Of a stretch of DNA of 64,000 bases, positions 47,501 through 53,910 are shown in pieces. The DNA lies in assembly GCA_002007465.1 (NCBI GenBank), contig LNAC01000163.1, positions 1,448,896-1,512,895 of the forward strand, in the 5' to 3' direction. Positions within the stretch are counted from its first letter, which is position 1; every line of letters starts with the position of its first letter. This DNA comes from Ailurus styani. Taxonomy: Eukaryota > Chordata > Mammalia > Carnivora > Ailuridae. Made by a program: the position numbers and the translations under genes. Under the pieces are notes generated by a model. That model worked only from the letters and a program-made list of their open reading frames with translations, was not told the origin of the DNA and searched no databases.

Positions 47501-49164
47501 CTTTTCATTTTTTGTTCCACAACCTCACATTCAACAAACCATTTTTTGTTCCTAGTGAGTCTACTGGCTCTCTACAGCAACCCTGAAGTGCAGAGGAATA
47601 GATATTGTCTTTAAGGGCAACCTTCAACCAACTGGCACAGAAATTAGTGGGTATATGCCCCAGCTCCTCACCCTTAGAGAGATGAAATGGCAAGAAGAGG
47701 GAGAAAGAACAAGGGAACAACTTTGCTAACTGAACTTATAAACCTTGCTCCTCTACAATCTATTCTCCAAGCATAAGTCAGAGCATGCTACTCTCCTGCT
47801 TAAGATCTTACAATGGCTCCTCATTACCCTGTCAATAAAGTCCAAACTGGGATGTACCTTCTCTGCTTCCCTTAGAGCACAGGGCTATATATCCCTACGA
47901 ACAGCACATCGCCCACTCATAAATGTTAGAACAATCTGTTCCCTTGGCAGTGCTACCTTACAGCCTGAAGTCCAGGGGCTATCTTCAGTACAAAACATAG
48001 TTCTGGCAAATAACGGATGCTCAAAAAATATTTACATTTATTGAGTTAGCAAATGTCCTTGGGATGCATGACGTGATTCAGTGTTAAGACAAAATCACCT
48101 CCTGGTAGAGTATGGAGTAGCTGAACCCCAGAAAGACTCAGAAATGACACTTCCTCAACAATTTACTCTCAATGTTCCCATTATTCTCCCTGATCCCGAG
48201 CCTAATTCAAATAAGTAAGAGATGTGGTTTCATAAGCTTACAAATGTAAAGCATTTTAACACCATATCCCCATGGCTGAGTTCCAGATTCCTGATCTAAA
48301 TCCAAACCGATTACAGTGAACTTCTGATGTCTAATAGACATATAACATTACTCTAAGCTTCTGGTGTATAACAATCTAATGAAATTGTTAACTCCATAAA
48401 AGGACAGAGTCTATTTTATTCACCATTATATTCATAATATCTAGCCCAATAATAATTATTAATAGCTCACACATATTGCACACTTACCATATTAAAGGTA
48501 ATGTTTTAAGCCTTAACAGGGGTTTTTCATTTTATCCTCTCAACAACCCATTAAGGTACGTACAATAATTACATTTTATACACAAGGAGAAGAGTCTTGC
48601 ACAGGGAGGAAAACAGAAGGGCATGCGGCTAGGAAGTAGTACCACTGAGGGTAAATTCCAGGTCATCTGGCTTCAGACTCTGAGCCTTCACCACTCTCTC
48701 AGTGACTTTGCAACACTGCCTCTTAGTACCTAGCACCTAACTTTTCAGTGAATGAAAAATGAATGTACACTTTCCCACTGCTAATGCCTACAATCAATGT
48801 ATATCAGGCACCACACTCTCCAGAGATTAGAAGCATACCTTTGAAAATAAAGACCAAATGTCAATATACTCTTTTCAGAACTGACCACCACATCATTTCA
48901 CCTACTTCTGGCTATTTCCCTCTTCTTTCTAAATAAATTTCTCTTACCGAGAAGGCTTCCATAAACTCTTACTTTCGGGTTGCAACTGAGAAAAAAAAAA
49001 AAAGAGCACACTCTCATAGCACTGTTTCCACATACCGTTGAAGAGACACCCCCGAGCTTAATAGTCTCCACTGTGGTCCCTGAATCTTCAACAGCTGTCT
49101 TCTTCTCCGGAGGCACGGATGAGCCAGGCTCTCCAGCGGCTCTTTTATTTCCAATTCCTGACAT
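23335..49164 (-). CDS. RNF20: RNF20 (BRE1A) E3 ubiquitin ligase, complete coding sequence in 19 exons
   Basis: RNF20 with RNF40 forms the nuclear E3 that works with RAD6-type E2 enzymes (UBE2A/B) to monoubiquitinate histone H2B at Lys120, a mark linked to Pol II elongation and to H3K4/H3K79 methylation. All coding exons were placed by reading frame and splice sites. Lengths from the start are 129, 168, 148, 183, 119, 147, 78, 120, 180, 136, 122, 371, 118, 150, 213, 126, 141, 102 and 177 nt, total 2928, giving 975 residues plus stop, equal to the human length I know. Residues about 44-900 are mostly coiled coil. A Glu-Arg-Lys-rich stretch lies within 511-634. A C3HC4 RING sits at the C-terminus with Cys922, Cys925, Cys937, His939, Cys942, Cys945, Cys957 and Cys960 all present. 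There is no frameshift or premature stop. Two introns use GC donors (see exon entries). Confidence 0.98.
23759..23860 (-). CDS. RNF20: RNF20 coding exon 18 (residues 884-917)
   Basis: 102 nt, phase 0, acceptor TACCACAG, donor AAG/GTTAGG. Codes [18 protein letters not shown] then [16 protein letters not shown]. It is the helix directly before the RING, known in BRE1 proteins to help RING dimerisation and nucleosome contact. Confidence 0.97.
24303..24486 (+). mobile_element. CAN-SINE in RNF20 GC-AG intron
   Basis: Full copy with tail TTTTTTAAAA. Near-identical flanks aaaatcctctaatttg / aaaatcctctgatttg form a TSD with one change. It lies in the intron that uses the GC donor at 24741. Confidence 0.9.
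24742..24882 (-). CDS. RNF20: RNF20 coding exon 17 (residues 837-883), followed by a GC donor
   Basis: 141 nt, phase 0, acceptor CCACCTAG. Codes [20 protein letters not shown] onward to MFNFKRAQ. The donor reads CAG/GCAAGA with GC at 24741-24740; continuing to the next exon (EDISRLRR) in frame requires this cut. It is the second GC-AG intron of the gene. Confidence 0.96.
25040..25165 (-). CDS. RNF20: RNF20 coding exon 16 (residues 795-836)
   Basis: 126 nt, phase 0, acceptor CCCCAAAG, donor AAG/GTAAGA. Codes [20 protein letters not shown] onward to [11 protein letters not shown]. Confidence 0.97.
25423..25651 (+). mobile_element. CAN-SINE with long A-rich tail
   Basis: TSD gtttaagaaacc at 25411-25422 and 25697-25708, but about 45 bases of unrelated sequence and an N (25696) separate the tail from the second TSD. 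Confidence 0.9.
26314..26526 (-). CDS. RNF20: RNF20 coding exon 15 (residues 724-794)
   Basis: 213 nt, phase 0, acceptor ATTTTAG, donor CAG/GTAATT. Begins [19 protein letters not shown], ends DQVLTLKTQ. Heptad coiled coil leading towards the RING. Confidence 0.97.
27113..27328 (-). mobile_element. CAN-SINE, antisense, in L1
   Basis: TSD tctggggagttttta at 27098-27112 and 27329-27343, perfect over 15 bases. Confidence 0.93.
27581..27778 (-). mobile_element. CAN-SINE, antisense, in L1
   Basis: TSD atggattaaattctt at 27566-27580 and 27781-27795. Body more diverged than neighbours. Confidence 0.9.
28053..28238 (-). mobile_element. CAN-SINE, antisense, beside an N
   Basis: TSD gaaacttcctg at 28042-28052 and 28239-28249. 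An N at 28041 precedes the first TSD copy. Confidence 0.9.
28468..28587 (-). mobile_element. CAN-SINE with internal deletion, antisense
   Basis: Tail and CT body in reverse, then directly CCCCAGGCGCC: most of the tRNA-like head is gone. Flanks ctgataatta on both sides suggest a TSD. Confidence 0.75.
28614..28830 (+). mobile_element. CAN-SINE close to RNF20 coding exon 14
   Basis: Head GGGGCGCCTGGGTGGC, tail of repeated AAAT units ending about 27 bases from the exon border at 28857. Confidence 0.92.
28857..29006 (-). CDS. RNF20: RNF20 coding exon 14 (residues 674-723)
   Basis: 150 nt, phase 0, acceptor TTCTCTAG, donor CAG/GTGGGT. Codes [19 protein letters not shown] then [18 protein letters not shown] and on to KLAMAKQ, strongly charged coiled coil. 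A SINE tail lies within about 30 bases of the donor on the intron side. Confidence 0.97.
29610..29727 (-). CDS. RNF20: RNF20 coding exon 13 (residues 634-673)
   Basis: 118 nt, acceptor ATCATAG, donor GAG/GTAATC. One base closes the split Lys codon, then [19 protein letters not shown] onward to KKSKAE. Coiled coil; identical to human as far as I can recall. Confidence 0.97.
30249..30449 (+). mobile_element. CAN-SINE
   Basis: TSD aaattatccaacctctt at 30232-30248 and 30450-30466, perfect over 17 bases. Confidence 0.94.
31233..31603 (-). CDS. RNF20: RNF20 coding exon 12, charged low-complexity region (residues 511-634)
   Basis: 371 nt, the largest coding exon. Acceptor CCCCCAG, donor CTCAA/GTAAGA. 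It opens with a Ser/acidic linker ([15 protein letters not shown]) and then has alternating Glu-Arg and Glu-Lys repeats ([12 protein letters not shown] type), ending IKQLKIELK across the splice. The coding strand is almost pure purine over about 150 nt. In the family this is a poorly conserved hinge; several linker residues differ from human here. Confidence 0.97.
31723..31844 (-). CDS. RNF20: RNF20 coding exon 11 (residues 470-510)
   Basis: 122 nt, acceptor TATTTCAG, donor AAG/GTAACC. Codes [20 protein letters not shown] onward to REAQSDLNK. It is followed by a very short intron (31604-31722, 119 nt). Confidence 0.97.
31983..32193 (+). mobile_element. CAN-SINE
   Basis: Full copy with long tail; flanks share agaagaagaaaa, a low-complexity TSD. 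Confidence 0.9.
32328..32511 (+). mobile_element. CAN-SINE near RNF20 coding exon 10
   Basis: TSD aatactaaca(g/a)atccagg at 32310-32327 and 32512-32529, one base different. Confidence 0.92.
32598..32733 (-). CDS. RNF20: RNF20 coding exon 10 (residues 425-470)
   Basis: 136 nt, acceptor TGCATAG, donor GCAG/GTATGA, Gly codon split to the next exon. Codes [20 protein letters not shown] onward to LAANEQA, coiled coil. A SINE with tail (32328-32511) ends 86 bases beyond the donor inside the downstream intron. Confidence 0.97.
33690..33869 (-). CDS. RNF20: RNF20 coding exon 9 (residues 365-424)
   Basis: 180 nt, phase 0, acceptor CCTCTCAG, donor GAG/GTAACA. Runs from [17 protein letters not shown] to [10 protein letters not shown]. 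The EEAV spot reads EQVV in the human protein as I remember it; otherwise it is close to identical. Confidence 0.97.
33986..34186 (-). mobile_element. CAN-SINE, antisense
   Basis: Reverse copy ending CACCCAGGTGTCC; flanks with acaagcttt on both sides suggest a TSD. Confidence 0.88.
34377..34436 (+). repeat. 22-bp direct repeat with 16-nt spacer
   Basis: The words ccctatgaaatttgtcaag and atg appear at 34377-34398 and 34415-34436, identical. RNF20 intron; no known element. Confidence 0.8.
34538..34723 (+). mobile_element. CAN-SINE
   Basis: TSD aaaaaatagttatgct at 34522-34537 and 34724-34739. Confidence 0.93.
35392..35511 (-). CDS. RNF20: RNF20 coding exon 8 (residues 325-364)
   Basis: 120 nt, phase 0, acceptor TTTCCAG, donor AAG/GTAGGG. 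Codes [18 protein letters not shown] then [14 protein letters not shown] and on to NEKLK, coiled coil. The residue after NR is H; I recall L in human, a minor change. Confidence 0.97.
35703..35780 (-). CDS. RNF20: RNF20 coding exon 7, small (residues 299-324)
   Basis: Only 78 nt (26 codons), acceptor CCTATAG, donor AAG/GTAAAG. Codes [20 protein letters not shown] followed by TINARK, a glycine-rich break in the long coiled coil. It lies 175 nt from the previous exon, across the GC-AG intron. Confidence 0.97.
35956..36102 (-). CDS. RNF20: RNF20 coding exon 6 (residues 250-298), followed by a GC donor
   Basis: 147 nt, phase 0. Begins [15 protein letters not shown] and ends RHLAEVLER. The donor is CGG/GCAAGT, not GT: the frame into the next exon (VNSKGYK) is only kept if the intron begins GC at 35955-35954. 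AG/GCAAGT is the usual form of rare GC-AG introns. Confidence 0.96.
36965..37160 (+). repeat. MIR remnant in RNF20 intron
   Basis: ACTTTGAAGTAAAACAGACC, CACTTGCTGGCTGTGTGTTC, CCTCTCTGAATCTGTTCCC in MIR order, moderately diverged. Confidence 0.55.
37833..37951 (-). CDS. RNF20: RNF20 coding exon 5 (residues 210-249)
   Basis: 119 nt, acceptor CTCCCTCAG, donor GAG/GTACTT. Codes [17 protein letters not shown] onward to EKHRTMSQE, all predicted coiled coil. A 4.6-kb SINE-rich intron separates it from coding exon 4. Confidence 0.97.
38865..39138 (+). mobile_element. CAN-SINE with duplicated middle around an N
   Basis: TSD gattagacacttccc on both sides (about 38850-38864 and 39141-39155). About 76 bases of its body are present twice, on either side of the N at 39011. 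Confidence 0.9.
39550..39744 (-). mobile_element. Older CAN-SINE, antisense
   Basis: Diverged reverse copy ending CACCCAGGCATCC, flanked by tataattaatg. Confidence 0.87.
40507..40696 (+). mobile_element. Older CAN-SINE
   Basis: Head GGGGCACCTGGGTGGTTT, diverged body, tail of AAATAAAATT. Lies 10 bases before another copy. Confidence 0.87.
40706..40885 (+). mobile_element. Older CAN-SINE
   Basis: Head GGGTATCTGGGTGGCTC; (CT)n body; tail AAATACATAAAATC. Confidence 0.87.
40971..41066 (-). mobile_element. CAN-SINE fragment, antisense
   Basis: T-run followed by GTAGGCTCCAGGCTGAGTG and reverse head; about half length. Confidence 0.65.
41283..41437 (-). mobile_element. Older CAN-SINE, antisense
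   Basis: GAGGGGAAGG-type body and head ending CTACCCAGCCGCCCC; diverged. Confidence 0.75.
41559..41747 (+). mobile_element. Older CAN-SINE
   Basis: GGGGGCGCACCTGGGTGG head with a TCTTGATTTCAGCTC variant. Confidence 0.82.
41752..41930 (+). mobile_element. CAN-SINE, in a run of three
   Basis: Head GCCTGGGTGGCTCAGTC, follows directly on the previous copy; tail AAATAAATAAATC. Confidence 0.87.
41938..42137 (-). mobile_element. CAN-SINE, antisense, abutting the previous copy
   Basis: Inserted in the A-rich tail of the copy before it; ends CACCCAGGTGCCC. Confidence 0.9.
42583..42765 (-). CDS. RNF20: RNF20 coding exon 4 (residues 149-210)
   Basis: 183 nt after acceptor GTCCTCAG. Reads [20 protein letters not shown] and continues as coiled coil to SRKLNSG; donor GGAG/GTGAGG. 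The Asp codon is split with the next exon. Confidence 0.97.
42920..43067 (-). CDS. RNF20: RNF20 coding exon 3 (residues 100-149)
   Basis: 148 nt, starts [16 protein letters not shown] and ends in an acidic-basic segment ([19 protein letters not shown]) plus one base. Donor GAGAGAG/GTGAGT. The split Gly codon is completed by the next exon. Confidence 0.97.
43184..43351 (-). CDS. RNF20: RNF20 coding exon 2 (residues 44-99)
   Basis: 168 nt, phase 0 at both ends, CCCTAG acceptor, CAG/GTAGCT donor. Begins [12 protein letters not shown] and ends [10 protein letters not shown]. It is the start of the N-terminal coiled coil, in the part of BRE1 proteins known to contact the RAD6 E2. It follows the longest intron of the gene (43352-49035). 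Confidence 0.97.
43431..43622 (-). mobile_element. CAN-SINE, antisense
   Basis: Perfect 16-bp TSD caacagggtcatatta at 43415-43430 and 43623-43638, about 80 bases from RNF20 coding exon 2. Confidence 0.94.
44581..44778 (-). mobile_element. CAN-SINE, antisense
   Basis: Flanked by tgattaaaa on both sides; head ends CACCCAGGCACACC. Confidence 0.89.
45111..45307 (+). mobile_element. CAN-SINE in L2
   Basis: TSD gcccagatcac at 45100-45110 and 45308-45318. Confidence 0.93.
46843..47057 (+). mobile_element. CAN-SINE in L2 reverse-transcriptase relic
   Basis: Perfect 14-bp TSD aaatacctcctgca at 46829-46842 and 47058-47071, preceded by TTT, a TTT/AAA L1-endonuclease-type target. Confidence 0.94.
48470..48715 (-). 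repeat. MIR remnant (antisense) in RNF20 first coding intron
   Basis: CATTTTATCCTCTCAACAAC, ACATTTTATACACAAGGAGA, then GGCTAGGAAGTAGTACC and the reverse of the MIR head. Unique-looking intron follows to 49035. Confidence 0.6.
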
Positions 49165-49190
49165 CTTGGCACCAGATGACAGCAGTATTC
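49036..49190 (-). CDS. RNF20: RNF20 first coding exon (residues 1-43) with 26 nt of 5'UTR
   Basis: Acceptor CCCCCCTCCAG precedes 49190; the ATG is at 49164-49162 in context GCCAAGATGT. Codes [20 protein letters not shown] onward to GGVSST, ending ACG/GTATGT in phase 0. The disordered N-terminus matches mammalian RNF20, with S and V replacing residues in the GEPGTS region that I recall from human. The upstream non-coding exon is expected in the CpG island near 50.3 kb. Confidence 0.97.
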
Positions 49191-50475
49191 CTGGAGGGGG
49201 GAAAAAAACCCCGAAACTCTGGTAAGATACGCAAGAAGAGCGACAATAAAAAGATCATCTACAGTGTAAAAACTAGCAACTCTTCTGGACAGCCTGTTAA
49301 CCAAAATCCATTAACTTCATACCAAGTGACACAATCTCCAAATTCCTCTTGCAAAGAAAAAAGTAAACTGTAGAGTAAGAGTCAGGGATGAATTTACACA
49401 ACCACCAATTTCTAATTAGGGTGCTGATAAAAAATAAGACAATGGGCAAAGGATGAAAACACCAAGAAAAAAGTCAGAGAAATCTCACTTCCTGAAATGT
49501 CAGAATCAGAAAAATAGTTTGATTAGGGCAGGAACTAATTCTATTGTGTTGGAAAAATCACAGAGCTGAAAGAGATCTCAGAAATGTCTACTAAATCATC
49601 AATATTGAACGAGCCATGCATCAATCACTGAGGCTCAATTTCCTAAGCCAGGTATAAGAGTATATAATTACTGTGCCCCTTTCAAGGAATGATTAAGTAT
49701 AGAAAGAACGCAGCATTAAAAAAAAGAAAGAAAGAAAGAAAGAACGTAGCATAATGCCTAACACGGAGACTGCATTCAGAAATACCAGCTCCCTTTCTTC
49801 TATTTGCAGTTTCTTTCCTATTTCCAAACGTTCTCCTCCTGATTTCGTTCAACCCTAGGGAGAGCCTAGACCACTGAATCACAGTTCCGCCTCTCAGGGA
49901 GCCCTGTTGCCTTAATTTCTCCCAAGAATTGGGTTTCCTCATGCGTACAGCAGAGGCGAACAAATATTCTCTCTACCTAAACTGCCTCCCAGGGTTTCAG
50001 AGCTCAAAGAAGGAGAAATGGATGCCAAAGCACTCTGCTGCTTTCGAAAGCACCCGTGCCATCCCCGAGACTGCACACTACCCTGCTTCCCGTTCAAGCT
50101 CCAGGAGAGGGGTTGTTGGCGGCAGGAACCTGAGTCGGAGCTCGCCTGGAGACAGGACGCGGAGGGGCAGGACACGGGCCGCCACCCGACTCCCGGGCGG
50201 CAAGGAGCCCAGCCCCCCGCGCCGCCAACTGCAGGCCCGAGAGGGAAGCCCTGGAGCCGGAGAGGGAGGAGATTCCCGAGGGCCCGCCCCGTCGCGCAGC
50301 GCCCTCGGCCGGCGTCTAACCTGGGTTCTCAGCACTCGCGCCGCTGGGCAGCGGAGCTCGGGCAGTTGTTCACCAAGGTCCGCTCAGCGCCTCCACTTCT
50401 CACCCCTGACCCGGGAAGCGGGGCCAAGGAAAGGAAGGAGGGAAAGAAAAGAGGAAGGCGCCTCAGCGCGGCAGG

Positions 50476-50483
50476 GCGGAAGT
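50476..50483 (+). promoter_or_regulatory. ETS-type motif GCGGAAGT
   Basis: GCGGAAGTGACG: a GGAA core in favourable ETS context with an overlapping half cAMP-response element (TGACG). It is close to the expected RNF20 start. Confidence 0.45.
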
Positions 50484-50507
50484 GACGCCCCGCGAAGGAG
50501 CCGAACG

Positions 50508-50516
50508 CCCGGAAGC
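50508..50516 (+). promoter_or_regulatory. Second ETS-type motif CCCGGAAGC
   Basis: CCGGAAGC core 8 bases from the X-box and about 25 bases from the first GGAA motif. Paired ETS sites are common at TATA-less housekeeping promoters; function here is inferred. Confidence 0.4.
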
Positions 50517-50523
50517 AGGTGCC

Positions 50524-50537
50524 GTTTCCGTAGCAAC
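50524..50537 (+). promoter_or_regulatory. RFX X-box motif in RNF20 promoter
   Basis: GTTTCCGTAGCAAC is two X-box half-sites, GTTTCC and AGCAAC, with the standard 2-base spacer, fitting the GTNNCC-NN-RGYAAC pattern of RFX factors. It lies between the two ETS-type motifs and the more upstream CCAAT motif. Confidence 0.6.
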
Positions 50538-50701
50538 GCGCGGCCGCTGACCTCAACGTGCACCGGGTCCCGGCTGACGTTAGCGAGAGCGCGCCGGACT
50601 TTTTCGCCTTGTTGGTCCATGTTCCTGCGACCTAGTGTTCCTCCTGGAATGAAGTGCCTTGTTCTGTTGTCTCTTCCCGGTGCCATGGAGACTCGTTCAG
50701 A

Positions 50702-50715
50702 CCGCCGATTGGCGG
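50702..50715 (-). promoter_or_regulatory. CCAAT box within a 14-bp palindrome
   Basis: CCGCCGATTGGCGG has 5-bp GC arms around GATT. On the minus strand it reads CCGCCAATCGGCGG, so a CCAAT core (NF-Y type) lies in the orientation of RNF20, roughly 180 bases upstream of the X-box. Confidence 0.45.
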
Positions 50716-51639
50716 CTGGTCCTGTCAATCTCCGGGCGGAAAGAACTAGCCTCAGGCACCTCGGCGAGCTGTGCCTCGCGGCCCTTTCGTGCTGAAGTCG
50801 TTCTGGAGAGAGCCCTGACGATTTGATGGGTTTCGGGGCTTGTGGGTTTTTCTTACAGGGGACTACCTACATACAGTCTTGCCGACACATTAGAATTATT
50901 TGGGGAGTTTGGGTCCTTCTAGGGTAGGGCCTGGCATGGGCATTTTTTAAAAAGCGGTCCTCTATCGCTCTTCCACCCCCAAGACGCTAAGATGCAAACA
51001 GGGTTGGCAGTTACTGCCTTGTTGCTTCTTCGGAACAGGAAATTGACCAGGGAGAAGATAAGAAACATAAATCAATAAGTAGTTTCTGATCTCAACATTA
51101 GTCTATTTTAAGCTAATTAGGCATTGATTTTTACTCAGTAACAAACTGCTATTTCCCATTCGATTAAGCTAAATGCCTGTGTTTTAATGATAGGAAGGTA
51201 ATCAATCTAACAATAAAAAAAAAACGGAATGCCTCACAGAACTATGAAAAACTACCTAATGACATCAGATAGGGGCTCAGAGATGCAAGAATGATAGCTG
51301 TATCCTAAGAAAAAAGGAAAAGAACCAACAGAATTTAGGCAGCTTTGAAAAAAAGATCAAACCTAGGCCACGCTGGATTTCTGGCAGTATGAAGACTTTG
51401 GTCCCTGCACCCACAGGGTCTTACCTGTGCATGAAGTAAGAAGGGAAACAAGTGTTTGTGGTTTGGAGTATCAGACTAGTTTGCCTAGTCAGAAAAGGAG
51501 TAAATGTTCGAAATGGACTTCAGATTTTGTTAGGTGAAGCAGAAGCCTGAGAACTGTGTTTGGGGACCTGAGAGGGAAACTGAAGGACTCCATAGAAATT
51601 TGCTTTTTGTTCCTTTTCCTGCTTCTATTCTTGCTAGGA

Positions 51640-52130
51640 TCTGCACCCCACTCCACTTTACATATGCCTTGTAATGCAAATAGCATATGTCCTTCTCATA
51701 AGGGACAAGGAGTTAATGATTTCTCTAGTATAGATAATATCTAAGGAAGGACCAGGTGAGAATGACTGGAGGAAGCTATCATTAGATTGCTCCACATCAC
51801 CAGAGCTAGACATTTACACGTCAAGACCCCCTGGCTCCAATAATACCTGGGTCCTTGTCTTTGTTCTAACCAGGAGACCACCATCCTCAATAATACCCCA
51901 GACTCCAAACAAAGACAAGACTCATGCTCCTTTCCTTTCTGAGTTTCCTGGAAGCTCTGTCTGTATCTGCTCTCTCTCCTCAATAAACTGCTCTCACTTG
52001 CTGCTGGCTCAAGTTTGATTTCAATCCTTCGCGAGGCCAAGATCCTCTTGGCTGATCCAGCAGGATCCCTCTGGGCCCCTAGACCCGGCCTGCTGGCATC
52101 AGACCCACCTGCTGAAATGTATTGCATAAG
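51640..52130 (+). mobile_element. Probable solo LTR of an endogenous retrovirus
   Basis: An LTR-like layout without internal genes: an unremarkable U3-like stretch, AATAAA at 51982-51987 in a CTCAATAAACTGCTCTCAC context typical of retroviral R regions, then a U5-like pyrimidine/GC stretch ending near 52090-52130. I could not fix the terminal TG/CA or a TSD, so the borders and the family are uncertain. Confidence 0.45.
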
Positions 52131-52326
52131 ATAATGACATTAACTCTCTGATCTCCCTCCTTTGGCAGCTCCATTCTTGATAAGCCTTGCATCCTCAGGA
52201 CCACTGAATGGTTCTTCTAGCCTGAAGTTTGTAAACTAGAGCTTCACAGGCTGTATTTCATCAACAGATAAGTTTTGTTTATTTTGGAACATACTGGCTG
52301 CCCTTCGTGGTTAAAAACAAAAAACA

Positions 52327-52525
52327 GGGCGCCTGGGTGGCTCAGTGGGTTAAGCCTCTGCCTTGAGCTCAGGTCATGGTCTCAGGGTCCTGGGATCGAG
52401 CCCCTCATAGGGCTCTCTGCTTAGCGGGGAGGCTGCTTCCCCCTCTCTCTCTGCCTGCCTCTCTGCCTGTTTGTGATCTCTCTCTCTCTCTCTGTCAAAT
52501 AAATAAATAAAATCTTTATAAAAAA
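52327..52525 (+). mobile_element. CAN-SINE
   Basis: GGGCGCCTGGGTGGCTC head, (CT)n body, AAATAAATAAAATC tail; A-rich flanks. Confidence 0.9.
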
Positions 52526-52570
52526 ACCAGAAAACATCTTAGTTTCCAATATTTAAAATAGGATAATTGA

Positions 52571-52733
52571 GGGGCACTGGGGTGGTGTCCAGTCCAGTAA
52601 GCACCTGCCTTCAGCTCAGGTCATGATCGCAGGATCCCAGGATCGAGACCTGCATTAGGCTCCCTGCTCAGTGGGGAGCCTGCATCTCCCTCTGCTTGCT
52701 GCTTCCCCTGCTTGTGCTGCCTCTGTCTGACAA

Positions 52734-52785
<52 letters not shown>

Positions 52786-52795
52786 AATCTTTAAA
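52571..52795 (+). mobile_element. CAN-SINE with TAGA microsatellite in tail
   Basis: Diverged head GGGGCACTGGGGTGG; the usual AAATAAAT tail has become (TAGA)n at 52735-52784. Confidence 0.88.
52735..52784 (+). repeat. (TAGA)n microsatellite in SINE tail
   Basis: About 12 perfect TAGA units replacing a SINE tail; likely polymorphic. Confidence 0.95.
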
Positions 52796-53896
52796 ACAAA
52801 ACAAAAAATAAAATAGGATGTCTAACATAAAAATTCAGATTATCAACTCCTCTTGACAATGTTGAAGCTCTAACATGTTCATATATTCTTGTATTCTTGC
52901 ATGGTCACATTGCCTAGAAGTGAGTAGTGCTTCCTCTTCTATTTCTGTTTACTATAATCCCCACTAATATCAGTTCACTCACACTAGTTGAATTTCATTT
53001 GAGTGTCATCACCTGTGTGTTGTACTGTGACAAATCAATCACTGATACTAAATGAACATTTTTGGTTGCCTACCCAGCATCCATCGCCCCTCCCCTCACT
53101 TTCTTAACAGAACACAACCAGGATTTTATTCAAGTATCCATTTAGCCTCCTTTATTCCCTAGTCTTAGGGGAAACTAACTTTACTTCCATTTCTAAAGAT
53201 TGTCTTAATATAAATAGTAAGTCTCATTCCCCAACCAAAGTCCTAGTCTTAACAATGGACCATTTGATCAGGGTTAATTGCTTGGAATACAATAGAAGCA
53301 ATTTACTTATCTTCTAATTTTTTTGTGTGAGGACTGAAACTGCTGGAAACTTCTTGCCAACCAGCTTGATAATGAAGCCAACGCAGAGGTGGGCAGAACT
53401 AAGAGAATCTCAGGGAAATGGTGAGAACACCCCTAACTTCAATCTACACTTCAGAGTGCTAACTTCACCCTTATCAACCCACACTCAGACAAAAATTGAG
53501 AAGACAGCACATCTTTATAGAACCTTTCAGTTCTCATGAAGTAGAAAACCATATTTTCCAGCTACTGGTGAGATCTATCTTTTCTGAAAGCCCCAGTCAG
53601 CCATATGACACCTTGAGAATGAGACTTTTCACATTACCTCTGACATACCCTGTCTGGTTCAAAGAGGTAGTAGGCTCACCCTAAATATTAGGGAAATGGA
53701 ACAGATGAAGGGAACAATGACAGAGACTGCTCTCATTGAACGTATTCCCTATTTCTGACTAGCCACCAATATCATAATCAATATCATAATCCAGAGAAAA
53801 AAAGAATAGCCCTAGAAAAAGAAGTTTAGCCCTCATAAATAAACCAGCATTTGCTATTTCGGCTTCTGACCTGTCTTTATTAACTACACAATTCTG

Positions 53897-53910
53897 CCAC
53901 GAGGTGGCAG
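53897..53910 (+). promoter_or_regulatory. CTCF-type motif CCACGAGGTGGCAG
   Basis: CCACGAGGTGGCAG followed by CAGG is a strong match to the CTCF core (CCRCNAGGTGGCAG form). It sits in unique sequence about 3.2 kb beyond the RNF20 promoter, oriented on the + strand, that is, pointing away from RNF20. Binding is inferred from the motif only. Confidence 0.55.

Larger units (their letters stand above)
43770..47960 (+). mobile_element. Degenerate L2-type LINE in RNF20 first coding intron
   Basis: Sense-oriented L2 remnants: RT-palm-like GFK-Y-L-x-N-D-x-S region at 46825-47085 interrupted by a SINE, then QSISKSV and CNSLL segments (about 47310-47400), then a [15 protein letters not shown] segment (47775-47835). 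The left part (43770-46700) has the same pyrimidine-rich coding texture and probably belongs to the element, with less certainty. SINEs lie at 44581, 45111 and 46843. No open frame survives. Confidence 0.55.
43352..49035 (-). other. RNF20 first coding intron
   Basis: 5.7 kb, mostly a decayed L2 (43770-47960), with SINEs and a MIR. 47960-48470 and 48720-49035 hold nothing identifiable. No conserved-looking exon on either strand. Confidence 0.75.
50080..50800 (-). promoter_or_regulatory. RNF20 CpG-island promoter with untranslated first exon
   Basis: A dense CpG block upstream of the first coding exon, without SINEs and with housekeeping-type motifs (ETS-like, RFX X-box, CCAAT) but no TATA box. 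Two minus-strand splice donors could end the untranslated exon: CCCAG/GTTAGA with exon end at 50321, or GTCAGGG/GTGAGA at about 50398. The transcription start is expected at roughly 50450-50600. CpG islands often fire both ways; a short + strand frame starts in a good Kozak context at 50684 (GCCATGG, 36 codons) but nothing supports it as a gene. Confidence 0.75.

Noticed and set aside
49929..50795. 288-codon + strand open frame over the RNF20 CpG island
   Set aside because: Long because GC-rich DNA has few stops; Arg/Pro/Ser-rich without domain, overlaps promoter motifs and has overlapping frames of similar length on both strands.
52735..52784. CRISPR-like or minisatellite array
   Set aside because: Plain 4-base microsatellite in a SINE tail; no spacers.
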